DNA from: Lawsonibacter sp.
GTDB taxonomy: Bacteria > Bacillota > Clostridia > Oscillospirales > Oscillospiraceae
Reading direction: 5' to 3'
NCBI GenBank assembly: GCA_022798155.1
Contig: JAAWLY010000119.1
Location: 1 to 6,673 of the forward strand
Length of the DNA: 6,673 nucleotides
Shown here: piece by piece, positions 1 through 6,493 of the stretch
Layout: each line of letters opens with the position of its first letter
How positions within the stretch are numbered: position 1 is the first letter of the stretch
The notes under the pieces: generated by a model
Databases searched by the model: none
What the model was told of the DNA's origin: nothing
What the model saw: the letters and a program-made list of their open reading frames with translations, nothing else
Translations under genes and position numbers: made by a program

Positions 1-96
1 TTCCTTGAAATACATCCAGTATTCCTGCGTCAAATTGGCTTCGTCTGGCGAAAAAATTCCTCGCCGTTGGGCACATTTCCATTTTTCAAACAGCGC
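1..96 (-). other. Possible gene fragment downstream of the SLH protein gene
   Basis: No confident gene lies in the first 103 bases. One minus-strand frame stays open from just after a TAG at 99-97 to the window edge and reads like natural protein, ending in SPDEANLTQEYWMYFKE. It has no ATG, GTG or TTG start with a ribosome site at its beginning; the first in-frame candidate is a CTG at 93-91 directly after the stop. It could be the 5' end of a gene with an odd start, a remnant of a truncated gene, or chance. I do not recognise the family. I also see no convincing terminator after the SLH gene: the only hairpin, GGCGA...TCGCC at 49-67, has a 5-bp stem and no U-tract behind it. Confidence 0.2.
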
Positions 97-103
97 CTAG
101 GTG

Positions 104-2440
104 TTACCGTCCCCATGTCACGTTGGACACGAAGCGGTAAAGCATGGAATTTGCCTGACCGCAGGTCAGCGTGTTCCGGGGCGAGAGCGCCCTGGAGGAG
201 AAGTCGGTCAGAAGTCCGGAGGCCTGAGCCCAGGACATGGCTGGGCGGGCGGCGGAGCGAATCTGATTGTAGTCGGGGTAGCCGGTGATGGTGGCGCGCT
301 GGAAGGTGCTGTAGCCCTTGTGCTGGGCGTAGCAGTAGAGGATCATGGCCGCCTGCTCCCGGGTGATGGATTTGTCCACCCCCCACAGCCAGCTTTCGTA
401 GATGTCGGGGACGATGTGGTTTTTAGAGGCCCAGAAGATGGGACCGCCGGAGCTGGTGTCGTCCATGTTGTAAAGCACGGACAGAAGCATATCCCGGGTG
501 AGGAGGGCGCCGGTGGGGACGAGGCCGTCGGTGACGTGGTAGATGGAGCCGCCGCTGTAGTACCACTGGACGGGCTTGGAATCAACTTGGGTCTGCGTGA
601 CGGAGACATACCCCCCGCTGGTATAGGGGGAATAGTAGCTGGGGGAATAGTAGTCGTCCAGGTAAGAGAGGTCCACCTCCACGTCACTGGAGGGCATGGT
701 GAAGGTGTACTCGTCCCAGTCGTACTCCGTCAGGTACAGGTCCCGGCCGGTACTGAGGTTGGTCACCGCCAGCCAGTCCAGATAGTAATCCCGCCTGGGG
801 CTGACTTCCACAGTTACCTGGGTGCCCGGAAGAGCGTAGTTGTGGCTGACGTACAGGCTGCCGCCGCGGATGTAGTCGGGGGTGTAGACGCGGTAGTAGG
901 TGGAGGAGGAGGCCGGCCTCCAGTGGGGGTAGATGGTAATGGGGCCGGTAAAGATGTAGTCGGTAGTCACCCGGTCACCGCTGTCTGGTTGGGTGTACCA
1001 GCCGTCGAAGATATAGCCGGGTTTGGTGGGGGCCGTGGGCAGAGCGGTCAGCTTGCCGTCAGAGCCGGTGGTCACCGAGTTTCCGCCGTCGATGATGATG
1101 ACATAGACCTTGTCCGAGGGCTGGCTGCTCTCCGGCTTCCAGTAGGGGTAGATGGTGGTGGGGCCGGTAAAGATGTAGCCGGTGGTCACTTTTGTGCCGG
1201 TGCCGTCGGGGCCGGTGTACCAGCCGTTGAAGATATAGCCAGGTTTGGTGGGGGCCGCAGGCAGGGCGGTCAGCTTGCCGTCAGAGCCGGTGGTCACCGA
1301 GCTCCCGCCGTCAATGATGATGGTGTAGGTTTTGTCCTCCGGCGGATCGGCGACCTTGACCCACTTGGCGTAGAGAATATCTCCCCTTGAAAACTCCCGA
1401 TCGTCGGTTACCGCTTGGGTGTAGTTCTTGTCGGCATACCAACCCTTGAACTCGTAGCCGTACCGTGTGGAGGTGAACATCGGCAAGCCTGTGGCATGCT
1501 TGTTGACCAGCGGGTGCGTCCGGTTCAGGCCACCCCTCTGATCATCCGCATCTCCCTCAAATCCAAGGGGGCTGCGCAGGATACAGAAATCCTCACTGGG
1601 ATAGTCTTTGTAACATCCGTACAAATCATGCTGGGGGGCGTTCTTTGCTGGCCCTGTATACCACTCTGCCGCCCCTCCGGTCTGCTTCGCCCAGCCCAAA
1701 AACACTCTCTTTCCTTTACGATGATTCTCAAATACATCATCGCTGATTTTAAGCATCCCCACCGGTTTGTCTGAATCGCTGCTGCCCACAGTGTAAAACT
1801 CTGTCTCTTCCACCATCTCCGGGTTCAGCTCAACATAGAAATGGTATGTTACATAATTGTAGCCCGTGATCGGGAAAAGGGTAAGATTAGAGTCGATTGT
1901 AATTTCTTGTCCCGGATAATACATGCCTGTAGATGAACTGAGAAAATCATCACTTGCCCACCCTATGATTTGGCTGGACGGAAAAGCGTCTGCACCTTTC
2001 AGGTTGACAGTTCCACGCAAATCATCAACCAGAATATAGTCCTTTCCGTCTGGAGTCTGGTTAGCACCGAGGCCAATGTAGAGGATATAGTTGTCCCTGG
2101 CCGGCGTCCACTGGGCATACACATTGGCGGGAGACGTTTGGGCATCCTTCATCACATCGGTAATCCAGTCCGTCAGGGAAAAAGTTCTTCCGGCTGCATT
2201 TTTATAAGAGGTTATCACATGTCCGGAATTTTCAAAGTCGGTTTCGACCGCATACAGCCTGAGGTCAGAAAAGCTTGACAAATCCCAATCTTTTGACTTT
2301 GTTTCCGTGTCGCTGTCGCTGACGTTTTGATGGAAGATCGTTTTGAAATATCCCGTTCCCAAATATTCCGCCGAGGCCGACGGCATCAGCGCAAAGCACA
2401 TCAGCAGCGCCAGATTCAGGCTGACCAGTTTTTTCCACAT
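104..2440 (-). CDS. Secreted SLH-domain surface protein with InlB B-type (Flg_new) repeats
   Basis: This is a 778-residue exported, wall-associated protein. Residues 1-24 form a signal peptide (MWKK, hydrophobic core, cleavage after ASA). The N-terminal half carries degenerate InlB-type repeat halves (IIGWASDD near 160 and FLGWAKQTGG near 247). A clear one lies at about 323-362 (GYEFKGWYADK...LYAKW), followed by two near-identical modules at 369-442 and 443-512 (IIIDGG...APTKPGYIF.GWYT...IYP.W). Next comes another beta-rich repeat with an FTMPSSDVEV strand (about 515-592), then a Tyr/Ser/Pro linker (595-606). The C-terminus resembles three SLH units, with TRD at 648-650, TRE at 693-695 and TCG at 759-761. 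SLH domains bind pyruvylated secondary wall polymers; the InlB-type repeats probably act as stalks or adhesins. The ATG has a GGGGAG site 6 nt upstream and lies 12 nt after the ligase stop, so the two genes are co-transcribed. The 5' third has much lower GC than the rest. The ligand is unknown. Confidence 0.88.
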   Translation of the reverse strand: MWKKLVSLNLALLMCFALMPSASAEYLGTGYFKTIFHQNVSDSDTETKSKDWDLSSFSDLRLYAVETDFENSGHVITSYKNAAGRTFSLTDWITDVMKDAQTSPANVYAQWTPARDNYILYIGLGANQTPDGKDYILVDDLRGTVNLKGADAFPSSQIIGWASDDFLSSSTGMYYPGQEITIDSNLTLFPITGYNYVTYHFYVELNPEMVEETEFYTVGSSDSDKPVGMLKISDDVFENHRKGKRVFLGWAKQTGGAAEWYTGPAKNAPQHDLYGCYKDYPSEDFCILRSPLGFEGDADDQRGGLNRTHPLVNKHATGLPMFTSTRYGYEFKGWYADKNYTQAVTDDREFSRGDILYAKWVKVADPPEDKTYTIIIDGGSSVTTGSDGKLTALPAAPTKPGYIFNGWYTGPDGTGTKVTTGYIFTGPTTIYPYWKPESSQPSDKVYVIIIDGGNSVTTGSDGKLTALPTAPTKPGYIFDGWYTQPDSGDRVTTDYIFTGPITIYPHWRPASSSTYYRVYTPDYIRGGSLYVSHNYALPGTQVTVEVSPRRDYYLDWLAVTNLSTGRDLYLTEYDWDEYTFTMPSSDVEVDLSYLDDYYSPSYYSPYTSGGYVSVTQTQVDSKPVQWYYSGGSIYHVTDGLVPTGALLTRDMLLSVLYNMDDTSSGGPIFWASKNHIVPDIYESWLWGVDKSITREQAAMILYCYAQHKGYSTFQRATITGYPDYNQIRSAARPAMSWAQASGLLTDFSSRALSPRNTLTCGQANSMLYRFVSNVTWGR
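905..1336 (-). repeat. Tandem duplication encoding two InlB-type repeat modules
   Basis: Two adjacent copies, 1336-1115 (74 codons) and 1114-905 (70 codons), encode consecutive Flg_new/InlB B-like modules. The best-conserved part, 992-1100 against 1214-1322, is offset by exactly 222 bases and nearly identical, including synonymous positions. The 3' parts align at an offset of 219 because the second copy lacks one codon in its PDG/PDS turn. The near identity at DNA level points to a fairly recent duplication or continuing gene conversion rather than ancient repeats. Confidence 0.85.
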
Positions 2441-2452
2441 ATGTTTCTCCCC

Positions 2453-3778
2453 CTACTTGTTGTTTGAGAGCCGATTTTCCAGCAGTCCCAGGGCCAGCCA
2501 GAAGAAGGGCGCGGTGATACACATACTGAAGCCGAAGAACGCCTGAACGCAGTAACACAGGGCCGCGCCGCCCAGCATGGCGCAGACGGGGTCGGAGGGG
2601 CTTTTTTTGATCCACCTCCAGGCGGCGCAAGCCAGGGCGGCCAAGTAGGCGGCCAGAGCCAGGATTCCCTGGTGGAAAAGGATGTTCAGGTATTCGTTGT
2701 GGGCCATGTCGATGTGGGACACGATGGTCCGGCCCAACTCCGGGTCGTACCGTGTGAAGGGCGGGATATCCGCATAGAGCATGGTGTCTGGCCCGGAGCC
2801 CAGCCACAGCTGGGACGGCACCCGCTGCAGCACATTTTGCCAGATGTAGATGCGGCCGGAGCCGAAGGTCGCGTCCAAGTTTCCGTGGAGGACGCCGTGA
2901 AGCTCGTGGAGCAGGCCGATGCTGCAGTCAATCATATAGACCAAGGCGACGCCCAGCACCCCGCCGGCCAGAAGGACGCCGGCCAATATCCTGCGCCCCC
3001 TTGCCGGGAGGGGAAGGACCGCGGGGGCCATCAGCAGGCCGCCCCCGAACACCCCCACGATCCCGGCCAGGACGGACATTTTCACAAGGACAAATACCAG
3101 CACGGACAGGGGAACCAGAAGCAGCAGCCGGCCCCTCCCCTTCAGCCGGACCAGCCCCACCCAGAGGATGGGGATTGCCGCACACAGGGCGGCGGCAGTA
3201 AGCCCCACGTTGCCGGTGGTACCCAGATAGGCCCCCGGGTAGGCGGTGTAGGCGTCGGCGTAGCCGTAGCCGGTCGGGTAGAGCCGGAGGGGATTGTACC
3301 CGGCAAGCTGGAGCAGGCACAGCCCGCCAAAGGCGGAGACGGAGAGGCCGAATAGGGCCAGCATCCAGGCCGAGGTCTGGGCAAAGCGGGAGACCAGCAA
3401 AAAACACAGGGCATAAATCGTGATGGTCAGCGCGCCCTCATACCGGCTGGCCCCGATGAACGTCTCGGGCCAGTGGGGGGAGAGCAGCGCCGACAGCCAG
3501 GTCAGCGCCGCATAGGCCAGAACCAGCCGCTGGGTCCAGCTGGATTGCTTTAGCAGCCCGCCAAGGGATGGGGGCCTGATCCCGCCAATCAGAAGGCACT
3601 CCCCGCCAAGCAGCGCCGTGATAAGGATGTATCCGCCGGAGATGGCGCAGAAGGCGGAAAATTTCGCGTGGGTGATGTTCAGATACCCCTGCTGTCCGAC
3701 GTAGAAGAGATATACCGTGAGAAGCAGGCAGATATAAAGGGCCGTAAGATTGGAAAATAAGGGGTTTGTACGACGCAA
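2453..3778 (-). CDS. O-antigen ligase/polymerase family (Wzy_C) membrane protein
   Basis: This is a polytopic membrane protein of 441 residues with about ten hydrophobic segments. It belongs to the Wzy_C superfamily, whose members join lipid-linked glycans to lipid A, to other glycan units or to protein outside the membrane. The large loop near the C-terminus holds the family signature: SGRIYIW (Arg309), LGSGPDTM, then AHNEYLNILFHQGILA. In that last stretch His360-Asn starts an H-N-X9-G pattern like the WaaL motif H[NSQ]X9GXX[GTY], with Ala at the final position. RYEGALT in an earlier loop is also typical. I chose the TTG at 3778 because GGAAG lies 7 nt upstream and the first membrane helix follows at once. 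The longer reading from an ATG at 3967 begins upstream of a consensus promoter and contains the non-coding leader. The gene leads a two-gene operon with the SLH protein. Ligase, polymerase and protein O-glycosyltransferase activities cannot be told apart here. Confidence 0.85.
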   Translation of the reverse strand: MRRTNPLFSNLTALYICLLLTVYLFYVGQQGYLNITHAKFSAFCAISGGYILITALLGGECLLIGGIRPPSLGGLLKQSSWTQRLVLAYAALTWLSALLSPHWPETFIGASRYEGALTITIYALCFLLVSRFAQTSAWMLALFGLSVSAFGGLCLLQLAGYNPLRLYPTGYGYADAYTAYPGAYLGTTGNVGLTAAALCAAIPILWVGLVRLKGRGRLLLLVPLSVLVFVLVKMSVLAGIVGVFGGGLLMAPAVLPLPARGRRILAGVLLAGGVLGVALVYMIDCSIGLLHELHGVLHGNLDATFGSGRIYIWQNVLQRVPSQLWLGSGPDTMLYADIPPFTRYDPELGRTIVSHIDMAHNEYLNILFHQGILALAAYLAALACAAWRWIKKSPSDPVCAMLGGAALCYCVQAFFGFSMCITAPFFWLALGLLENRLSNNK

Positions 3779-3790
3779 GGTATCACTTCC
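3776..3790 (-). promoter_or_regulatory. Ribosome binding site and TTG start of the ligase gene
   Basis: On the minus strand GGAAG (3790-3786) is followed by a 7-nt spacer and TTG (3778-3776). No ATG lies in frame between the upstream ATG at 3967 and the transmembrane core of the protein. This is therefore the best-supported initiation site downstream of the promoter. Confidence 0.65.
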
Positions 3791-3820
3791 AGGCGTTGTG
3801 GACTGGCAGGAAAGGGCGGA

Positions 3821-3854
3821 CAGAGCTGCAATCCCTTCCTGATTAGCAGCTCTG
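3821..3854 (-). promoter_or_regulatory. Bulged hairpin in the 5' leader of the ligase operon
   Basis: In the minus-strand transcript CAGAGCTGC-U-AAUC pairs with GAUU-GCAGCUCUG: 13 base pairs with one bulged U, closing a 7-nt loop AGGAAGG. It lies about 55 nt after the predicted transcript start and 42 nt before the TTG codon. No U-tract follows, so it is not a simple terminator. The purine loop resembles a Shine-Dalgarno sequence and could also pair loosely with CCUUUCCU just downstream. I do not recognise a known riboswitch class. The role (RNA stability, protein binding, translational control) is unknown. Confidence 0.5.
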
Positions 3855-3914
3855 CGGGCCGCAAGGTAGATGCTGAAACCGCGAGTGCATAACTTTCTCG
3901 TGAAAGCTAATGCA

Positions 3915-3943
3915 ATTATAACCAATGTTTGTGCTCCTGTCAA
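3915..3943 (-). promoter_or_regulatory. Perfect sigma-70/sigma-A promoter for the ligase-SLH operon
   Basis: TTGACA (3943-3938), a spacer of exactly 17 nt and TATAAT (3920-3915) match the housekeeping consensus at all twelve positions. Transcription should start near 3908, giving a leader of about 130 nt before the TTG codon. A small hairpin (CTTTC-ACGA-GAAAG, 3893-3906) would lie at the extreme 5' end of the RNA and could protect it. I see no terminator between the transporter stop at 3977 and this promoter, so read-through from upstream is possible. Confidence 0.85.
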
Positions 3944-3976
3944 TAGAGTACCGGGACGGAAGCGCATCCTGCGGTT

Positions 3977-5332
3977 TTAATAGCCCACGGCCCCGGCCAG
4001 AAGCATAAAGGCTGTGCCGATCAGCAGATAGATCCCCACCAGGGGCAGAAAGTAGTTCAGCCACTTTGGATAGCTGATCTCCGCCAGGGCCAGGCAGCTC
4101 ACCAGAGTGTTGGAGATGGGGGAGACCAGGTTGACCAGCCCGTCCCCCAGCTGGAAAGCCAGCACCGCCGACTGCCGGGAGAGGGATAGAGCGTCGGCCA
4201 GGGGGACCATCAGGGGCATGGCCACCGCCGCGTGTCCGGAACCGGAGGTAATCAGCAGATCCAGGAGAGCGTTAGTATAGAACATACCCAGCAGCTGGGT
4301 CCAGCGGGGCAGCCCCTCCACCAGCAGGAGCAGGCCATAGACAATGCTGTCCAAAATCCCGCCTTGAACCAGCACCAGCCGCAGGGCGGCGGCCATACCA
4401 ATGGTCAGCGCTCCGCCCACCAGCTTTTTGCACCCAGCGATCTCCAGGGCGCAGATTTGATTGGGCCCAAATCCGGCGGCGCCGCCGGATATCAGCCCCA
4501 GCACCAGAAAGACGGCGGCAATCTCCGGCGTCCGCCAGCCCCGGGTTCCCACACCCCAGACCACCAGAACCAGTGCGATAAAAAACAGCGTCAGCACTAG
4601 GGCCTGCCGGAGGGTGAGGGAGGGCTGCGGGGGCAGGGGAGCCGCCGCTCCGGACAGGGCGGGGCGGCCCGCTTTGCGGAGGATGTAGGCGCTGGTAACG
4701 GCGGTCAGCACCGCCAGCAGCAGCCAGCGAAGCCAGGCCCCGGAGTAGAGGGGTAGCTCCGCAATGGTCTGGGCCACCCCCACCGAGAAGGGGTTGTAGA
4801 CCCCCGCGGCAAAGCCCGCGTTCGTGCCCAGCATGACCATGGCCATGCCGGTCCGGGCGTCGTAACCCAAAGATTTTGCTGCCGCTATGCCCAGGGGAAG
4901 AAAGACGATGGAGGCGGTGGTCAGCCCCATGGTAAAGCCAAACACCGAAAATACCCCCACAAAGGCGCTGACCAACCAGGCCGGCCGGCCGCGGAGGCGC
5001 CGGACCACCCAAGCGGACAGGGCGGCTAGGGCGCCGCTTTCTAGGATAATCTCGAAAGAGCCCCCTAGCAGGAGGACAAAACACATGGTCTGGGGTGCCG
5101 AGCCGGTGGACAGGGCCTCGAACAGCAGGAGGGGAAGCCGCCAGGGGGAGACTGGAGTGGGCGCGGCGGAGACATAGCTGCCGGGCACCACCACCGTCTG
5201 GCCGGAGGCGACGTCGAAAACCCGGTCGTAGCTGCCGGCGGGGACCAGCCATGTCAGCACCGACGCCAGCAGAATCAGAATGGCCAGAATGAAAAGAACG
5301 TGGGGGCTCTGCCGCCGTTTTGTTTCACCCAT
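3977..5332 (-). CDS. YfcC-family (DcuC/IT superfamily) secondary transporter
   Basis: This 451-residue inner-membrane carrier resembles E. coli YfcC in length and motif layout. It starts with a charged tail, a first helix (about 12-30) and PAGSYDR at 31-37, with VVPGSY after it. The first half contains GFTMGLTTASIVFLPLG and LGTNAGFAAGVYNPF (Asn180-Pro181-Phe182). The second contains TSGSGHAA (Thr362 to Ala369), VPLADALSLSRQ and VLAFQLGDG. The two small-residue motifs correspond to the substrate-loop regions of ion-coupled carriers in this superfamily. Substrates of YfcC proteins are mostly unproven; carboxylates, amino acids or small peptides are plausible. The ATG at 5332 is preferred: an AAAGGA site lies inside the last codons of the lacI-type gene and the genes are 2 nt apart, which suggests translational coupling. 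A longer in-frame reading to 5884 only overlaps the regulator and is not credible. Confidence 0.87.
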   Translation of the reverse strand: MGETKRRQSPHVLFILAILILLASVLTWLVPAGSYDRVFDVASGQTVVVPGSYVSAAPTPVSPWRLPLLLFEALSTGSAPQTMCFVLLLGGSFEIILESGALAALSAWVVRRLRGRPAWLVSAFVGVFSVFGFTMGLTTASIVFLPLGIAAAKSLGYDARTGMAMVMLGTNAGFAAGVYNPFSVGVAQTIAELPLYSGAWLRWLLLAVLTAVTSAYILRKAGRPALSGAAAPLPPQPSLTLRQALVLTLFFIALVLVVWGVGTRGWRTPEIAAVFLVLGLISGGAAGFGPNQICALEIAGCKKLVGGALTIGMAAALRLVLVQGGILDSIVYGLLLLVEGLPRWTQLLGMFYTNALLDLLITSGSGHAAVAMPLMVPLADALSLSRQSAVLAFQLGDGLVNLVSPISNTLVSCLALAEISYPKWLNYFLPLVGIYLLIGTAFMLLAGAVGY

Positions 5333-5334
5333 GG

Positions 5335-6363
5335 TCAGCTTCCTTTCTTGAGAGTGGGCGGCGCGCCGGTGCTGCTCCGGACCACCAGGGAGGGCCGGAA
5401 CACCTGCCGGGGCTGCTCCTGGCCGCCGCGCTCCATCAGAGCCACGGCCAACTCGACCGCCGCCTGGCCCAGCTCTGCCATAGGGGTGTGGAGGGTGGTC
5501 AGGCCGATATCGGGGTAGAGGCCGAAATACAAATCGTCGTGGCCCATCACCGAGATATCCCCCGGGACAGACAGCCCCCGGAGCTTCAGCTGACTTATCG
5601 CCCCGATGGCCATGTAGTCGCTGGCGCACCAGAGGGCGGTGGGCAGACTGTCCTGCTCCAGCAACAGGGCGGCGGCGTCCATGCCCGCCTGCATGGCGTT
5701 GGCGGCGCAGCCCGTCCGAATGATTCGGGGGACAAGGCCCCGCTCCTCCATGGCCCGGGCAAAGCCCTCCTCCTTTTGCAGGATGGTGCGGTTTTCCGGC
5801 CCATAGGTGAGCAGGGCGATATCCCGGTGACCCAGGCCGGTCAGGTGCTCCACAGCCAGCGCGCCGCTGTGGCGGTAGTCGCACAGAAGGGTGTACTTCT
5901 CCCCAGGGGCGGTTTTGCCGCCGATAAAGATGACGGGCGTGGGCCCGCAGGCGGCCTTGATACGGGAGACGTCGCTGGTGCAGGAGGCCACAATGAGAAC
6001 CCCCACCTGATTGCCCACCATCATGCGGCAGTGCCGCTCCTCCAGATGGGTGCTGCGGTGGCTGCTGCCCAGCATCACGCAGTAGCCCAGCGCCGCCGCC
6101 GCCGCGCTGGCCTCGTTGAAAATAAGGTCATAGGCGGTGTTGTCCCCCATGGCGGGGACCACCATGCCGATGGTACTGGTGCGTTGGAGATAGAGGTTTC
6201 GGGCGGCCACGTTGGGGGTGTAGCCCAGCTCCTCGGCTATTTTTTTAACGCGCTTCTTGGTGGCAACAGAGATATCGGGGGCGTCTCTCAGCGCTTTGGA
6301 GACCGCCACATGGGAAAGTCCCGTCAGCTGCCCGATGGTCTTCAGAGTTGGGCGCTTTGCCAT
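5335..6363 (-). CDS. LacI-family transcriptional regulator
   Basis: This 342-residue protein is a full-length LacI/GalR-type DNA-binding regulator. Residues 6-27 (TLKTIGQLTGLSHVAVSKALRD) form the helix-turn-helix, and GYTPNVAARNL at 47-57 is the hinge helix that enters the minor groove of the operator. From about residue 63 to 332 comes the periplasmic-binding-protein-like effector and dimer domain, with the usual LWCASDYMAIGA and VPGDISVMGHDDL stretches. It ends in LVVRSSTGAPP, typical of the family. The ATG at 6363 has GGAGGTGA placed 7 nt upstream. The gene is first in an operon with the YfcC-family transporter, so it probably controls that transporter and itself. Most family members sense sugars or nucleosides, but no catabolic enzyme in the window names the effector. 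Confidence 0.95.
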   Translation of the reverse strand: MAKRPTLKTIGQLTGLSHVAVSKALRDAPDISVATKKRVKKIAEELGYTPNVAARNLYLQRTSTIGMVVPAMGDNTAYDLIFNEASAAAAALGYCVMLGSSHRSTHLEERHCRMMVGNQVGVLIVASCTSDVSRIKAACGPTPVIFIGGKTAPGEKYTLLCDYRHSGALAVEHLTGLGHRDIALLTYGPENRTILQKEEGFARAMEERGLVPRIIRTGCAANAMQAGMDAAALLLEQDSLPTALWCASDYMAIGAISQLKLRGLSVPGDISVMGHDDLYFGLYPDIGLTTLHTPMAELGQAAVELAVALMERGGQEQPRQVFRPSLVVRSSTGAPPTLKKGS

Positions 6364-6365
6364 GC

Positions 6366-6416
6366 TGTCACCTCCGGATCAGATTAGGATGGTCCTATTA
6401 TAGTGTGACCTCCGGA
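6366..6416. repeat. Imperfect direct repeat around the lacI-type start; candidate operator
   Basis: TGTGACCTCCGGA (6404-6416) and TGTCACCTCCGGA (6366-6378) match at 12 of 13 positions, 38 bases apart. The upstream copy lies in the promoter spacer and contains the 8-bp palindrome CTCCGGAG (6410-6417) with a central CG, as in many LacI-family operators. The downstream copy includes the ribosome site. It may be an operator pair for autoregulation, or a chance likeness caused by the GGAGG core. Confidence 0.35.
6385..6397. promoter_or_regulatory. Small inverted repeat at the predicted transcription start
   Basis: TAGGA (6385-6389) and TCCTA (6393-6397) form an inverted repeat with a 3-nt centre. 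It abuts the -10 box and covers the likely transcription start of the regulator operon. That is a classic place for a repressor operator, but the arms are short. Confidence 0.3.
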
Positions 6417-6425
6417 GAAAAACAA
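6397..6425 (-). promoter_or_regulatory. Promoter of the regulator-transporter operon
   Basis: A perfect TATAAT -10 box (6402-6397) lies 17 nt downstream of a weak -35 box TTGTTT (6425-6420, three of six consensus bases). The predicted start near 6390 gives a short leader of about 27 nt before the ATG at 6363. A strong -10 with a poor -35 would suit a regulated promoter. Confidence 0.65.
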
Positions 6426-6439
6426 GACAGGAGGAGATG

Positions 6440-6474
6440 AAAAATCCCTCAGGAGGAATTCCTCTTGAGGGATT
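6440..6474 (-). terminator. Rho-independent terminator after the PTS EIIA gene
   Basis: Bases 6443-6474 form a palindrome of 16 pairs (AATCCCTCA...TGAGGGATT) interrupted by one A/C mismatch on the minus strand and centred on AATT. Read on the minus strand it ends in five U (6444-6440), while the plus-strand side has no U-tract. It therefore ends transcription of the EIIA gene and separates it from the lacI-type promoter just downstream. Confidence 0.85.
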
Positions 6475-6493
6475 CGAAAATTGATTCGAGGGA

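Noticed and set aside
905..1336. CRISPR-like or mobile-element repeat
   Set aside because: The repeats are in frame, encode adjacent protein modules and have no spacer structure or terminal inverted repeats.
101..1390. Long plus-strand open frame (429 codons) opposite the SLH protein gene
   Set aside because: It is a Gly/Val-rich antisense reading of GC-rich repeat DNA, with no ribosome site and no recognisable domain. The minus-strand protein has a signal peptide and clear domains.
2672..3355. Plus-strand open frame opposite the ligase gene
   Set aside because: Gln/Gly/His/Pro-rich composition typical of an antisense shadow; it contradicts a well-supported membrane protein on the other strand.
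3821..3854. Leader hairpin as a terminator or attenuator
   Set aside because: No U-tract follows the stem, so intrinsic termination is unlikely.
3679..3864. Short minus-strand frame (61 codons) in the ligase leader
   Set aside because: No clear ribosome site at its start and no protein-like pattern. It lies across the leader hairpin and the ligase start and is probably chance.
5333..5884. N-terminal extension of the transporter to 5884
   Set aside because: It overlaps the regulator's coding sequence, is Arg/Pro/Gly-rich, and the ATG at 5332 has a proper ribosome site and family-typical N-terminus.
5320..6387. Plus-strand open frame (355 codons) opposite the lacI-type gene
   Set aside because: Low-complexity His/Gly/Ala composition. 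The minus strand encodes an unmistakable LacI-family protein.
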